Below are positions 1 through 7,455 of a stretch of DNA of 24,484 nt, in pieces; within the stretch, counting starts at the first letter, position 1, and the number at the start of each line of letters is the position of its first letter. Source of the DNA: an uncultured Sinobacteraceae bacterium (GTDB lineage: Bacteria; Pseudomonadota; Gammaproteobacteria; Steroidobacterales; Steroidobacteraceae); contig CALEKY010000178.1 of NCBI GenBank assembly GCA_937902995.1, positions 1-24,484 on the forward strand. The letters are read 5' to 3'. The notes beneath the pieces were generated by a model. It was given only the letters and a program-made list of their open reading frames with translations. It had not been told where the DNA came from and searched no databases. The position numbers were made by a program, and so were the translations under genes.

Positions 1-38
1 TGCGCCCGGACGGGCGGCCCCGGACTCAAAGCGCGCGG

Positions 39-67
39 ATTATAGCGGCAAGATCCCCGGGGAAAAA
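39..67 (-). promoter_or_regulatory. Possible promoter reading leftward out of the window
   Basis: On the minus strand a perfect TATAAT hexamer lies at 44-39. The hexamer 17 bp upstream of it (67-62, TTTTTC) matches the -35 consensus poorly. A GC-rich stretch follows the -10, as in stringently controlled promoters. It would drive a gene to the left that is not in the window. Positions 1-82 hold no recognisable coding sequence; a short palindrome (arms CGCCCG and CGGGCG) lies at 3-16. The exact -10 is seen, and its use as a promoter is inference. Confidence 0.3.
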
Positions 68-82
68 CGCGCATTTACAGTA

Positions 83-189
83 GGGAAAAGGAAAATGGGA
101 ATCGGGAAAGGGGAAAAGGCGAGGGGCGGCGACACAGCTCTCATTTCCCCTTTCCCTTTTCCCATTTCCCTTTTCCCATTTCCCTTTTC
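83..189. repeat. Inverted pair of purine-rich 7-bp repeats after mnmA (locus A)
   Basis: The left arm at 83-117 has five 7-bp units of the type GGGAAAA/GGGAATC on the plus strand. The right arm at 189-141 has seven units alternating GAAAAGG and GAAATGG on the minus strand. A 23-bp spacer (118-140) separates them. The arms are imperfect reverse complements, so a transcript from either side can fold into a long stem. The right arm begins 7 nt after the mnmA stop codon, with its purine strand equal to the mnmA coding strand. There is no terminal T-run, so it is not a classical terminator. Polypurine/polypyrimidine arms could also allow unusual DNA structure. Confidence 0.85.
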
Positions 190-196
190 TTGGAGC

Positions 197-1294
197 TCAA
201 CTTCGAAGCGTTTGCGCCGCCTCAATGACGCCTCCGCCGAGACACTCGTCGCTGAGATAGAACACCGCGTACTGGCCTGGCGTGGCGGCGCGCTGAGGGC
301 GCTCGAACGTAACCTGGCACGTATTTCCGTCGGGTGCCAGCGCAACCGTGCAGTCCTGATCGGGCTGGCGATAACGGATCTTCGCGCGGCACGAAAACTG
401 CGAGTGGGGAGGTTTTCCGCCGATCCAAGCGAGCTGTCCGACCGTCAGCGTGTCGGAAAACAGCGCGGGATGATCGTGACCCTGCACCACGATGAGCACG
501 TTGCGCGCGAGATCCTTCCCAGCGACATACCAGGGCTCCTCGGCGGCATCGCGCCGTCCGCCGATGCGCAATCCTTGCCGCTGACCGAGCGTGTAGTACA
601 TCAAGCCGCGATGTTCGCCCACCGTTCGACCGTCGAGCGTTTCGATCCGGCCGGGCTGCGCGGGCAGATATCGCGACAGGAATTCGGCAAAAGGGCGCTC
701 ACCGATGAAACAGATGCCGGTGCTGTCCTTCTTGTCGAAAACGGGTAAGGCGAGGTCTCGTGCGATGCGTCTGACCTCGTCCTTGCGCATCTCTCCGATC
801 GGAAAAAAGGTGTGTGCGAGCGAAGCTGCAGGCATCGCGTGCAGGAAGTAGCTCTGATCCTTTTGCTCGTCGACGCCTTTGAGCAGACGCACCGTCGGCT
901 CGTGCACGACGCGCGCGTAATGCCCGGTGGCGACGTAATCGGCGCCGAGGCGGCGCGCATAATCGAAGCACACGCCGAATTTGATCTCGCGATTGCAGAG
1001 CACGTCGGGATTGGGCGTGCGTCCCGCGCGGTATTCCTCGAGAAAATACTTGAAGACGCGCTCGCGATACTCGCCGGCGAAGCTCACCTTGTGAAGCTCG
1101 ATGCCGAGCTGCTCGCACACTCGACGTGCGTCCTGGTAATCCTGGGCAGCCGTGCAATAGCCGTCCTCGTCTTCGTCCCAATTGCTCATGAAGAGCCCTT
1201 GGACCTCGTAGCCTTCCTGCAGCAACTTCCACGCGGCGACGGAGGAGTCGACGCCGCCGGACATGCCGACGATGACGAGCGGACGGGGAGTCAT
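197..1294 (-). CDS. mnmA: tRNA-specific 2-thiouridylase MnmA
   Basis: MnmA makes the 2-thio group of wobble uridine 34 in tRNA-Lys, -Glu and -Gln, using persulfide sulfur and ATP in the cytoplasm. The 365-aa product has the usual family length. The PP-loop ATP pyrophosphatase motif SGGVDSS is at residues 12-18. The two catalytic cysteines are C100 (in NPDVLCNREIKFG) and C195 (in STGICFIGER), and the tRNA-contact motif DQSYFL is at 146-151. It lies 49 bp downstream of nudJ on the same strand, probably in one transcript with purB. No clear ribosome binding site precedes the ATG; a small perfect hairpin lies there instead. In E. coli mnmA is followed by hflD, which is absent here. The identification is firm. 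Confidence 0.97.
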   Translation of the reverse strand: MTPRPLVIVGMSGGVDSSVAAWKLLQEGYEVQGLFMSNWDEDEDGYCTAAQDYQDARRVCEQLGIELHKVSFAGEYRERVFKYFLEEYRAGRTPNPDVLCNREIKFGVCFDYARRLGADYVATGHYARVVHEPTVRLLKGVDEQKDQSYFLHAMPAASLAHTFFPIGEMRKDEVRRIARDLALPVFDKKDSTGICFIGERPFAEFLSRYLPAQPGRIETLDGRTVGEHRGLMYYTLGQRQGLRIGGRRDAAEEPWYVAGKDLARNVLIVVQGHDHPALFSDTLTVGQLAWIGGKPPHSQFSCRAKIRYRQPDQDCTVALAPDGNTCQVTFERPQRAATPGQYAVFYLSDECLGGGVIEAAQTLRS

Positions 1295-1300
1295 GAGTGA

Positions 1301-1317
1301 AGCGACGGAGCGTCGCT
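1301..1317 (-). other. Small hairpin just upstream of the mnmA start
   Basis: Perfect 7-bp inverted repeat AGCGACG / CGTCGCT around a 3-nt loop, ending 7 nt before the mnmA ATG on the minus strand. It fills the place where a Shine-Dalgarno sequence would be expected. Such a stem could hold the start region or reflect coupling to nudJ translation. The structure is seen; any regulatory role is inference. Confidence 0.4.
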
Positions 1318-1343
1318 AGGGGTGATGCGCAGTGCGCGCAGGC

Positions 1344-1865
1344 TCATCGAGCGCCCGGTCCGGTGGCGCGCAATGCAGGGATGGAGGCGCTGATCGCGGA
1401 ATCGACCACCGAATTCGTGCGCGCGAGCTCGCACACGAGATCGAGCGGGTAACGTTGTCCCTGCAGATAGTCTTCGATACATCGCAAAACCATCGGGCTG
1501 CGCAAGCGCGACGTGCGCTCCACGATTTCCTCGTGCGACAACCAGAGCGCGCGTGCAATGCCGCGGTCCAGCCGTCGCGTTTGATCGTGGGAAGTCACCT
1601 GGCCGGTGAATGCAAAGCGCATGAAGCTGCGCTGTTTCTCCGGAACTTCCCAGAAATAAACGCCGACGAGCGCTTCTGGGCGAAAATCCCAGGCCGTCTC
1701 CTCGAGCGTTTCCCGGATGACGGCGGCGACGAGCTGCTCGCCACGTTCCACATGACCGGCCGGCTGATTGAAGACCAGTTGCGACCCAACACGTTCCTCG
1801 ACGAGCAGGAATCGTCCATCACGCTCGACGACGGCGGCGACGGTCAAGTCGGGTCTTAGTGACAT
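1344..1865 (-). CDS. nudJ: NudJ-type Nudix hydrolase
   Basis: The 173-aa product matches the NudJ (YmfB) family of pyrophosphohydrolases, known to act on thiamin pyrophosphate, its precursor HMP-PP and nucleoside di/triphosphates. The Nudix box runs from G37 through E43 and R51-E52 to E55-E56. The glycine normally following EE-x is alanine (A58). The C-terminal LRSPMV and GQRYPLD segments (about 142-161) are typical of NudJ. Adjacency to mnmA is the same as in E. coli, which supports the name. The ATG has a good ribosome binding site (AGGA, 3 nt upstream). The 68 bp between purB and nudJ contain a TATAAA-like element (1900-1895, minus) and an inverted repeat CTACCC/GGGTAG (1873-1878 and 1908-1913), so nudJ may have its own promoter. 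Confidence 0.9.
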   Translation of the reverse strand: MSLRPDLTVAAVVERDGRFLLVEERVGSQLVFNQPAGHVERGEQLVAAVIRETLEETAWDFRPEALVGVYFWEVPEKQRSFMRFAFTGQVTSHDQTRRLDRGIARALWLSHEEIVERTSRLRSPMVLRCIEDYLQGQRYPLDLVCELARTNSVVDSAISASIPALRATGPGAR

Positions 1866-1933
1866 TTCCTGTCTACCCAGTACGTTACGAGAACTTTATA
1901 ACGTTCAGGGTAGCACGCCGGTGCCGGGCCGAC

Positions 1934-3298
1934 TTAGATCTCTTTCGCAAGACGCTCGGCCAAGCCGGTGTAGGTGGATGGCGACAACTCCAGCAGGGCA
2001 CGCTTGGCTTCCTCCGGAATTGCCAGCCCGCTGACGAACTGCCGGAGCGACTCGGCGGTGACCCGCTGACCCCGCGTCAGGGCTTTGAGCTGCTCGTAGG
2101 CGTTCTCCACGCCATAACGGCGCATGACGGTTTGGATCGGTTCGGCGAGCAGCTCCCAGTTCGCATCGAGGTCCTCGGCGAGGCGGGCGCGGTCGACTTC
2201 CACGCGGTCGAGCCCACGCTCGATCGATTTCCAGGCAATCAGCGAGTGAGCCGCGCCGACGCCGACATTGCGCAATACGGTGGAGTCGGTCAGGTCCCGC
2301 TGCCAACGCGAAATGGGCAGTTTGTCGGCAAGGAAGCGCAGCAGCGCATTGGCGATGCCGAGATTGCCCTCGGCATTCTCGAAATCGATCGGGTTCACTT
2401 TGTGCGGCATCGTCGAGGAGCCGACCTCGCCGGCGACGACCTTCTGCTTGAAATAGCCGAGCGAGATGTAGCCCCACATGTCGCGGCACAAATCGATCAA
2501 TACCGTATTGATGCGTGCGAGCGCATCGAAATATTCGGCGTTCCAATCGTGCGGCTCGATCTGCGTCGTGTAGGGATTCCACGTCAGTCCGAGCGATTCG
2601 ACGAATCGCTTGCCGAGCGCCGCCCAGTCCACGTTCGGATAGGCCACGAGATGTGCGTTGAAATTGCCGACGGCGCCGTTGATCTTGCCTTCGATGGCCA
2701 CTGCGGCGAATCGATTGCGCTGGCGCTGCAGTCGATAAATGAAATTGGCGATCTCCTTGCCGAGCGTCGTCGGTGTCGCCGGCTGTCCGTGCGTGCGCGA
2801 CATCATGGGTACGGACGCATTCGCATGCGCCAACGTACGTAACCGCGTGATCAACGTATCGAGGCGCGACAACAACACCTGATCGCGCGCCTCCTTCAGC
2901 ATGAGCGCATAGCTCAGGTTGTTGATGTCCTCGGAAGTGCACGCGAAATGCACGAATTCGCGCCGCGTACGCCACGCCGGCACGTCGTCGAGCCGGCTCT
3001 TGACGAAGTATTCGACCGCCTTCACGTCGTGGTTGGTCTCGCGCTCGATGCGCTTGACCTCGGCAGCGTCCGCATCGGTCAGCCCGGAAGCGAGTGCGTC
3101 GAGCACATTCAGCGCTTCGGCGGGCAGGCCGCGCAGCTCGACGATGCCGCTTTCGGCGGCAAGCGCCTTGAGCCAAAGCGCTTCGACGCGGACCCGTTGG
3201 CGGATGAGGCCGCGCTCGCTGAACAGCGGACGGAGCTCCGCAGCTTTTTCGGCATAGCGGCCGTCGATCGGTGAAATCGCGTTGAGGGAAGTGGTCAC
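1934..3298 (-). CDS. purB: Adenylosuccinate lyase PurB
   Basis: PurB catalyses two fumarate-releasing steps of purine synthesis: SAICAR to AICAR and adenylosuccinate to AMP. The GTG start at 3298 gives 454 aa beginning (M)TTSLNAISPIDGRY, close to E. coli PurB (456 aa). An in-frame ATG at 3346 would add 16 residues unlike the family and would lie upstream of the predicted transcription start. TSEDINN is at 121-127, the catalytic His in MSRTHGQPA is H170, and the fumarase/lyase signature SSTMPHKVNP is at 294-303. The Shine-Dalgarno is weak (AGGA, about 13 nt upstream). It heads the minus-strand group purB-nudJ-mnmA and is divergent from fumC. Both lyases belong to one superfamily and release or consume fumarate, which may be coincidence. 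Confidence 0.96.
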   Translation of the reverse strand: MTTSLNAISPIDGRYAEKAAELRPLFSERGLIRQRVRVEALWLKALAAESGIVELRGLPAEALNVLDALASGLTDADAAEVKRIERETNHDVKAVEYFVKSRLDDVPAWRTRREFVHFACTSEDINNLSYALMLKEARDQVLLSRLDTLITRLRTLAHANASVPMMSRTHGQPATPTTLGKEIANFIYRLQRQRNRFAAVAIEGKINGAVGNFNAHLVAYPNVDWAALGKRFVESLGLTWNPYTTQIEPHDWNAEYFDALARINTVLIDLCRDMWGYISLGYFKQKVVAGEVGSSTMPHKVNPIDFENAEGNLGIANALLRFLADKLPISRWQRDLTDSTVLRNVGVGAAHSLIAWKSIERGLDRVEVDRARLAEDLDANWELLAEPIQTVMRRYGVENAYEQLKALTRGQRVTAESLRQFVSGLAIPEEAKRALLELSPSTYTGLAERLAKEI

Positions 3299-3326
3299 GA
3301 AACGGTCGAGGTCCTGTGCGGTGAAG

Positions 3327-3344
3327 GCGCTAGAATGATAGCGC
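3327..3344. promoter_or_regulatory. Symmetric element, possible shared purB/fumC promoter
   Basis: The 82 bp between the divergent purB and fumC starts contain a perfect inverted repeat, GCGCTA-N6-TAGCGC. Inside it are a -10-like TAGAAT on the plus strand (3331-3336) and a -10-like TATCAT on the minus strand (3340-3335), overlapping by two bases. They would give short leaders, about 38 nt for fumC and 30 nt for purB. The -35 hexamers are poor on both sides. It could be a bidirectional promoter, an operator, or both. The symmetry is seen; the function is inference. Confidence 0.4.
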
Positions 3345-3380
3345 ACGCAGCGAAGGACGTGCGCGACGGAGCGATCCGCT

Positions 3381-4781
3381 GTGACAGACGACGGCTTTCG
3401 AATCGAGCACGACAGTCTCGGGGAATTGAAGGTACCCGCTTCGGCGCTTTGGGGCGCGCAAACTCAGCGTGCCGTCGAGAATTTCCCCATCAGCTCGCTG
3501 CGCATGCCGCGGGATTTCATCCGTGCGCTCGGACTCATCAAATGGGCGGCCGCGACGGCCAATCACGAGCTCAAGCTCCTCGATGCCAAACGGACGGCAG
3601 CCATTCAAAAGGCGGCGCTCGAGGTCGCCCAGGGCCGGCACGACGCTCAGTTCCCGGTGGATGTGTTCCAAACCGGCTCGGGTACGAGCAGCAACATGAA
3701 TGCGAACGAGGTGATCGCCCGGCTCGCTTCGCAGTTCGGCAACATCGCTGTCCACCCGAACGATCACGTCAACATGAGCCAGAGCTCGAACGACGTGATT
3801 CCGACCGCGATTCATGTCAGCGCCTTGCTCGGCATCGAACAGCATCTGTTGCCGGCATTGGCGTACTTGAGCAATGTCATCGCGCGACGCATCGGCGAGG
3901 TGGGCGACATCGTGAAGACTGGCCGAACGCACCTCATGGATGCGATGCCGGTCACTTTCGGCCAGGAGATGAGCGGCTGGCGTGCGCAGGTCGATCACGG
4001 TGCTGCGCGCGTCATGGAATGCCGCGCACGCTTGCAAGAGATTGCGCTCGGCGGCACGGCAGTGGGCACCGGGATCAACGCGCATCCGAAGTTCGCGGCG
4101 CGCGCGGCTAAATATCTGTCGAGCAAGAGCGGGCTCGAGTTGAAGCCGAGCTCGAATTATTTCGAATCGCTGTCGTCGCAAGATGCGGCCGTGGAGCTGT
4201 CAGGCCAGCTGAAGACGGTCGCCGTTTCGCTGATGAAGATCGCCAACGATTTGCGGTGGATGAACAGCGGACCGCTGGCCGGCCTCGGGGAGATCTCGTT
4301 GCCGGCTTTGCAGCCCGGCAGCAGCATCATGCCAGGCAAGGTCAATCCGGTCGTTCCCGAAGCAGTCGCGATGGTGGCGGCGCAGGTGATCGGCAACGAC
4401 ACGACGATCACGATCGCGGGACAGTCCGGCAACTTTCAGTTGAACGTCATGCTCCCGGTCATCGCGTACAACTTGCTGCAAAGCATCGAGCTGCTCTCGA
4501 ATGCTTGCCGCGTGCTCGCGGATTCGGCGATTGCAGGCTTCACGGTCAACCGGGCGCGCGTCAGCGCTGCGCTCGATCGCAATCCGATTCTTGTGACGGC
4601 CTTGAATCCTGTGATCGGTTACGAAGCCGGTGCAAAGATTGCCAAGCAGGCGTATGCGGAAGGCAGGCCGTTGCGCGAAGTGGCTGCAGAGCAGACTCAG
4701 CTCAGCGAAGAGGATCTCGCGCGCCTGCTCGATCCGCGGGAGCTCACGAAGGGCGGTATCAAGTCGGAAGGTGGCGGCTAA
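3381..4781 (+). CDS. fumC: Class II fumarate hydratase FumC
   Basis: FumC interconverts fumarate and malate in the TCA cycle without an iron-sulfur cluster. The 466-aa product is one residue shorter than E. coli FumC. Family blocks are in place: TGSGTSSNMNANE at 98-110, HPNDHVNMSQSSND at 125-138, GRTHLMDA with H184, and the signature GSSIMPGKVNP at 313-323. The start is GTG, preceded by GGAG with 9-nt spacing. The stop codon directly abuts the next start, so this is the first gene of a fumC-nudL-mazG operon. FumC rather than aspartase is favoured by the close match to FumC throughout and by the length. Confidence 0.96.
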   Translation: MTDDGFRIEHDSLGELKVPASALWGAQTQRAVENFPISSLRMPRDFIRALGLIKWAAATANHELKLLDAKRTAAIQKAALEVAQGRHDAQFPVDVFQTGSGTSSNMNANEVIARLASQFGNIAVHPNDHVNMSQSSNDVIPTAIHVSALLGIEQHLLPALAYLSNVIARRIGEVGDIVKTGRTHLMDAMPVTFGQEMSGWRAQVDHGAARVMECRARLQEIALGGTAVGTGINAHPKFAARAAKYLSSKSGLELKPSSNYFESLSSQDAAVELSGQLKTVAVSLMKIANDLRWMNSGPLAGLGEISLPALQPGSSIMPGKVNPVVPEAVAMVAAQVIGNDTTITIAGQSGNFQLNVMLPVIAYNLLQSIELLSNACRVLADSAIAGFTVNRARVSAALDRNPILVTALNPVIGYEAGAKIAKQAYAEGRPLREVAAEQTQLSEEDLARLLDPRELTKGGIKSEGGG

Positions 4782-5420
4782 GTGGAGGACAAGACGAGAC
4801 TGCGCCGGCTGATCGAAGAGCGGCTTCGAAATACGCATCCTCCGGTCGATCCTGGAAACGCGTATCCGGCTGGCGTGACGCCGGATGTGATTCCGGCGAT
4901 TCGCCAATACTTTCCGGCATCGCCGACGCCCGCTGCCGTTTTGGTGCCCATCGTCGACCGTCCGAACGATCTGACGGTGCTGCTCACCCAACGCGCATCG
5001 CATCTCAAGCATCATCCCGGCCAGATCAGTTTTCCGGGCGGACGGATCGAAACGCACGATGCGGGACCGCTCGAAGCGGCGCTGCGCGAAACGGAAGAGG
5101 AGGTCGGTTTGTCGCGCGAGTTCGTACGTCTCGTCGGCTATCTCGATCCGCAGCTCGTGCTGTCCGGTTATTGGGTCACGCCAGTGGTTGCATTCGTGCA
5201 GCCCGGATTTCAGCTCAGGCTCGATGAGAGCGAGGTCGCTGCGACCTTCGAAGTGCCGCTCGCACACATTTTGGATCCTGCCAATCACCGTTTGCGCGAG
5301 CGCATGATCGGCGACGTTCCCATTCAGGTCTACGACATTCCGTTTCGCGAGTACAACATCTGGGGCGCCACTGCAGGCATTCTCATGTCGCTGTATCGCA
5401 CGCTACGGTCCATCGGCTAG
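4782..5420 (+). CDS. nudL: CoA diphosphatase-type Nudix hydrolase
   Basis: This 212-aa protein carries the CoA-diphosphatase pattern LLTQRASHLKHHPGQISFPGG (two parts: residues 67-80 and 81-87) leading into an expanded Nudix box that ends REtEEEVGL (102-110). Relatives split coenzyme A and its oxidised or acylated forms into phosphopantetheine and adenosine 3',5'-bisphosphate, as a housecleaning activity. The C-terminal YNIWGATAGIL segment (about 193-203) is also typical. The GTG start follows the fumC stop without a gap, and a GGAAGG motif lies inside the fumC end, so translation is probably coupled. Substrate preference cannot be read from the sequence. Confidence 0.88.
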   Translation: MEDKTRLRRLIEERLRNTHPPVDPGNAYPAGVTPDVIPAIRQYFPASPTPAAVLVPIVDRPNDLTVLLTQRASHLKHHPGQISFPGGRIETHDAGPLEAALRETEEEVGLSREFVRLVGYLDPQLVLSGYWVTPVVAFVQPGFQLRLDESEVAATFEVPLAHILDPANHRLRERMIGDVPIQVYDIPFREYNIWGATAGILMSLYRTLRSIG

Positions 5421-5449
5421 CTCGCGGGACACACAACAAGGGCTCAAAC

Positions 5450-6229
5450 ATGGCTGCGATCGATCGCCTCCTCCAGATCATGTCCACGTTGCGCGATCCG
5501 CAGCGAGGCTGCCCGTGGGACTTGCAGCAGAGCTTCGCGACGATCGCGCCGTACACGATCGAGGAAGCTTACGAAGTCGCGGACGCCATCGAACGCAACG
5601 ACCTACAAGCTTTGCGCGATGAGCTCGGCGATCTGTTGTTCCAAGTCGTCTTCCATGCGCAGATGGCCAAGGAGTGTGGTGCGTTCCAATTCGACGATGT
5701 CGTCACCGCGATCTGCGACAAGATGGAGCGCCGGCATCCGCATGTGTTCGGCGATGCGCGCATCGATTCTGCCGAGGCTCAGACCGTCGCCTGGGAGGCC
5801 CAGAAGCGCCGCGAGCGCGCTGCCAAGGGAGCAAGCGTGCTCGCCGATGTGCCCGTTGCATTGCCGGCATTGACGCGTGCGAACAAGCTCGGCAAGCGCG
5901 CGGCCCAAGTCGGCTTCGAATGGCCCGATGTGAACGGCGCGGTCGCCAAGCTCGAAGAGGAGATCCGAGAGCTGAAGGATGAAATCGCCAGCAGTGCCGA
6001 CCGTCGGGCGCTCGCCGACGAGCTCGGCGATGTGCTGTTCTGCATGGTCAATGTCTGCCGCTACCTCGATATCGATCCGGAAGCGGCGCTTCGCTCGGCC
6101 AATGCAAAGTTCGAGCGCCGCTTCGGCTACGTGGAGCAACGCCTGCGGGAGCAGGGCCGGACGCCGGAAGAAGCCTCGCTCGAGGAAATGGATCGGTTGT
6201 GGGACGAAGGGAAGGCGAGTGGAGTTTGA
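5450..6229 (+). CDS. mazG: Nucleoside triphosphate pyrophosphohydrolase MazG
   Basis: MazG hydrolyses NTPs and dNTPs to monophosphates and pyrophosphate, removing non-canonical nucleotides and, in E. coli, damping (p)ppGpp accumulation. The 259-aa product has the two tandem MazG domains of the full-length form. Metal-binding acidic motifs are EEAYE (38-42) with DELGD (57-61) in the first, and EEEIRE (169-174) with DELGD (190-194) in the second. CPWD at 21-24 is typical of the family. It is 29 bp downstream of the CoA diphosphatase, with AAGGG 7 nt before the ATG. No relA is present in the window. A heptad repeat pair follows the stop codon. Confidence 0.95.
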   Translation: MAAIDRLLQIMSTLRDPQRGCPWDLQQSFATIAPYTIEEAYEVADAIERNDLQALRDELGDLLFQVVFHAQMAKECGAFQFDDVVTAICDKMERRHPHVFGDARIDSAEAQTVAWEAQKRRERAAKGASVLADVPVALPALTRANKLGKRAAQVGFEWPDVNGAVAKLEEEIRELKDEIASSADRRALADELGDVLFCMVNVCRYLDIDPEAALRSANAKFERRFGYVEQRLREQGRTPEEASLEEMDRLWDEGKASGV

Positions 6230-6251
6230 AGAAGCGTAACCAAATAGGATT

Positions 6252-6435
6252 GGGGCTCGGGGCGTGGGACTTCGGGCCCGAGACTGTGAAGTGCGCATCT
6301 AGGTCTTGTCGCCCTACTCAGAATTCTTGGGACTGAGGAGCGCGTAGCGCTCACACCCCATGTCTCGTACCTCACGTCGGGGGCCTGCACACATTGGGCT
6401 TGCGATCAGGCCCCAAAGTCCCAAGCCCCAAGCCC
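6252..6435. repeat. Inverted pair of G-rich 7-bp repeats after mazG (locus B)
   Basis: The left arm at 6252-6286 is phased in 7-bp units on the plus strand, starting GGGGCTC, GGGGCGT. The right arm at 6435-6408 has units GGGCTTG (twice), GGACTTT and GGGGCCT on the minus strand. About 120 bp lie between them, including an inner perfect inverted repeat, GGGGCCTG (6380-6387) with CAGGCCCC (6407-6414). The left arm starts 22 nt after the mazG stop codon. The rest of 6230-6513 holds no convincing gene, and I see no terminator T-run or clear promoter for the next gene. The first two or three units are nearly identical to those at 13802-13782 on the minus strand. Confidence 0.85.
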
Positions 6436-6513
6436 GCTTTCCTAGGGTTCAGTCTCCATTCATTGCCCCCGCCGTACTTTGCCTCCCACGCTAGACACGG
6501 TGCGGAGAAAAAG

Positions 6514-7074
6514 ATGCGAATCGCTCGTGCATTGATCGTCGTGACGGGTTTGACCGCCGCAGCTGCTGCGTTGGCGGCGCCGCCGCCGTGGTCGAACTCG
6601 CGGCACAACCGCAGTCATTACGAGGACTATGACTACGCGCGCATCGTGCACGTTGAGCCGATCGTGCATCGCGTGCGCATCGAAACGCCACGTCGCGAAT
6701 GCTGGGACGAGACGCGATATGTCGAGTCGCGGCCGCACATTTCCGATCCTGCAGTGGGCGCGCGTACGCTGCTCGGCGGCATCATCGGCGGCGTGATCGG
6801 CCATCAATTCGGTAGCGGCAGCGGCCGCGATGCAGCCACCATCGCGGGTGCCGTGATCGGTTCCCATGTCGGCTACGACAGTGCACGGCGTCACGTCGGA
6901 GCGGAAGAGCGCATCGTGACGCGGTGTGCGACTCGTTATGAAAAGGAGTATGAAGAGCGAATCGATGGGTATCTCGTCACATACGAGTACAACGGCCGCA
7001 GGCACACGACCCGCATGCCCCACGATCCAGGTTCGACCATGCGGGTGCGCGTTGCCGTCGCACCGGCCGAATAG
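6514..7074 (+). CDS. Secreted glycine-zipper 2TM-domain protein
   Basis: The 186-aa protein starts MRIARALIVVTGLTAAAAALAA, a signal peptide probably cut near residues 21-23, with no lipobox cysteine. Residues 86-121 form a glycine zipper of the Rick_17kDa_Anti type (LLGGIIGGVIGHQFG, then AGAVIGSHVG), expected to pack as helix pairs in or against a membrane. Single cysteines at 63 and 138 flank the zipper and could form a disulfide. The ATG at 6514 is chosen because GGAG lies 6 nt upstream and the signal peptide begins there; the frame is open to 6394 but upstream residues come from repeat DNA. Relatives are outer-membrane or periplasmic proteins of unclear function. Confidence 0.85.
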   Translation: MRIARALIVVTGLTAAAAALAAPPPWSNSRHNRSHYEDYDYARIVHVEPIVHRVRIETPRRECWDETRYVESRPHISDPAVGARTLLGGIIGGVIGHQFGSGSGRDAATIAGAVIGSHVGYDSARRHVGAEERIVTRCATRYEKEYEERIDGYLVTYEYNGRRHTTRMPHDPGSTMRVRVAVAPAE

Positions 7075-7094
7075 CGGCAATACAGTCACAGCAC

Positions 7095-7124
7095 GCAGCA
7101 GGGGCGTGACTTCGCCCCTGCTGC
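7095..7124. terminator. Strong hairpin after the glycine-zipper gene, lacking a T-run
   Basis: Perfect 12-bp stem GCAGCAGGGGCG / CGCCCCTGCTGC around the loop TGACTT, 20 nt after the stop codon at 7072-7074. No T-run follows, so intrinsic termination is uncertain; it may act with Rho or protect the 3' end. Its right half overlaps the promoter of the next gene. Confidence 0.5.
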
Positions 7125-7133
7125 ACGTACACT
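7106..7133 (+). promoter_or_regulatory. Predicted promoter of the PepSY/two-component operon
   Basis: A -35-like GTGACT (7106-7111, four of six matches to TTGACA) is followed after 16 bp by a -10-like TACACT (7128-7133). Only 7 nt separate the -10 from the ATG at 7141, so transcription should begin at or next to the start codon and the mRNA would be leaderless or nearly so. The -35 sits in the loop and arm of the upstream hairpin. Confidence 0.5.
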
Positions 7134-7140
7134 AGGTTCC

Positions 7141-7455
7141 ATGAATTCACGCCTGCTCGCCTTGATTCTGCTCTTGCTCGCTCAGGCGATGCCCGTCTGG
7201 GAGCCGGCGGCAGCGCAGAATCTGGTGGATCCGCGCGGACGCGATCGCGATCGCGGCTCCGAACGAGCTGAGCAGGCGCGCGGCATGTCGCTGGATGAGG
7301 CCGTCCGCACCGTCGAGCGACGCTATCGCGCCAGGGCCGTGAAGGCGGAGACGGTGGTCAGCGGCGGTCGGCGCGTGCACGAGATCCGACTGCTGAATGC
7401 CGACGGCAAGGTCTGGAAAGTGCGTGTCGATGCAGAAACGGGGCGGTCCTACTGA
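7141..7455 (+). CDS. Small secreted PepSY-domain protein
   Basis: 104 aa with an N-terminal signal peptide (hydrophobic 4-18, likely cleavage near AAA at 23-25), a charged linker with RDRDR (about 32-47), and one PepSY domain at about 49-103 (MSLDEAVRTVERRYRA, then HEIRLLNADGKVWKVRVDAETG). PepSY domains are linked to protease inhibition and envelope signalling. Its TGA overlaps the ATG of the response regulator by one base (TGATG), so the two are translationally coupled. This arrangement suggests a periplasmic accessory of the sensor kinase, which is inference. No Shine-Dalgarno is needed if the mRNA is leaderless. Confidence 0.85.
   Translation: MNSRLLALILLLLAQAMPVWEPAAAQNLVDPRGRDRDRGSERAEQARGMSLDEAVRTVERRYRARAVKAETVVSGGRRVHEIRLLNADGKVWKVRVDAETGRSY

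Noticed and set aside
83..189. CRISPR-like array
   Set aside because: Units are 7 bp, contiguous and in facing orientation; there are no spacers of constant length and no cas genes.
6285..6407. Possible small gene or RNA between the heptad arms after mazG
   Set aside because: No frame with a ribosome binding site and no clear promoter; only inverted-repeat structure is supported.
7095..7124. Classical intrinsic terminator
   Set aside because: The stem is strong but no T-run follows on either strand, so it is listed only as a possible terminator.
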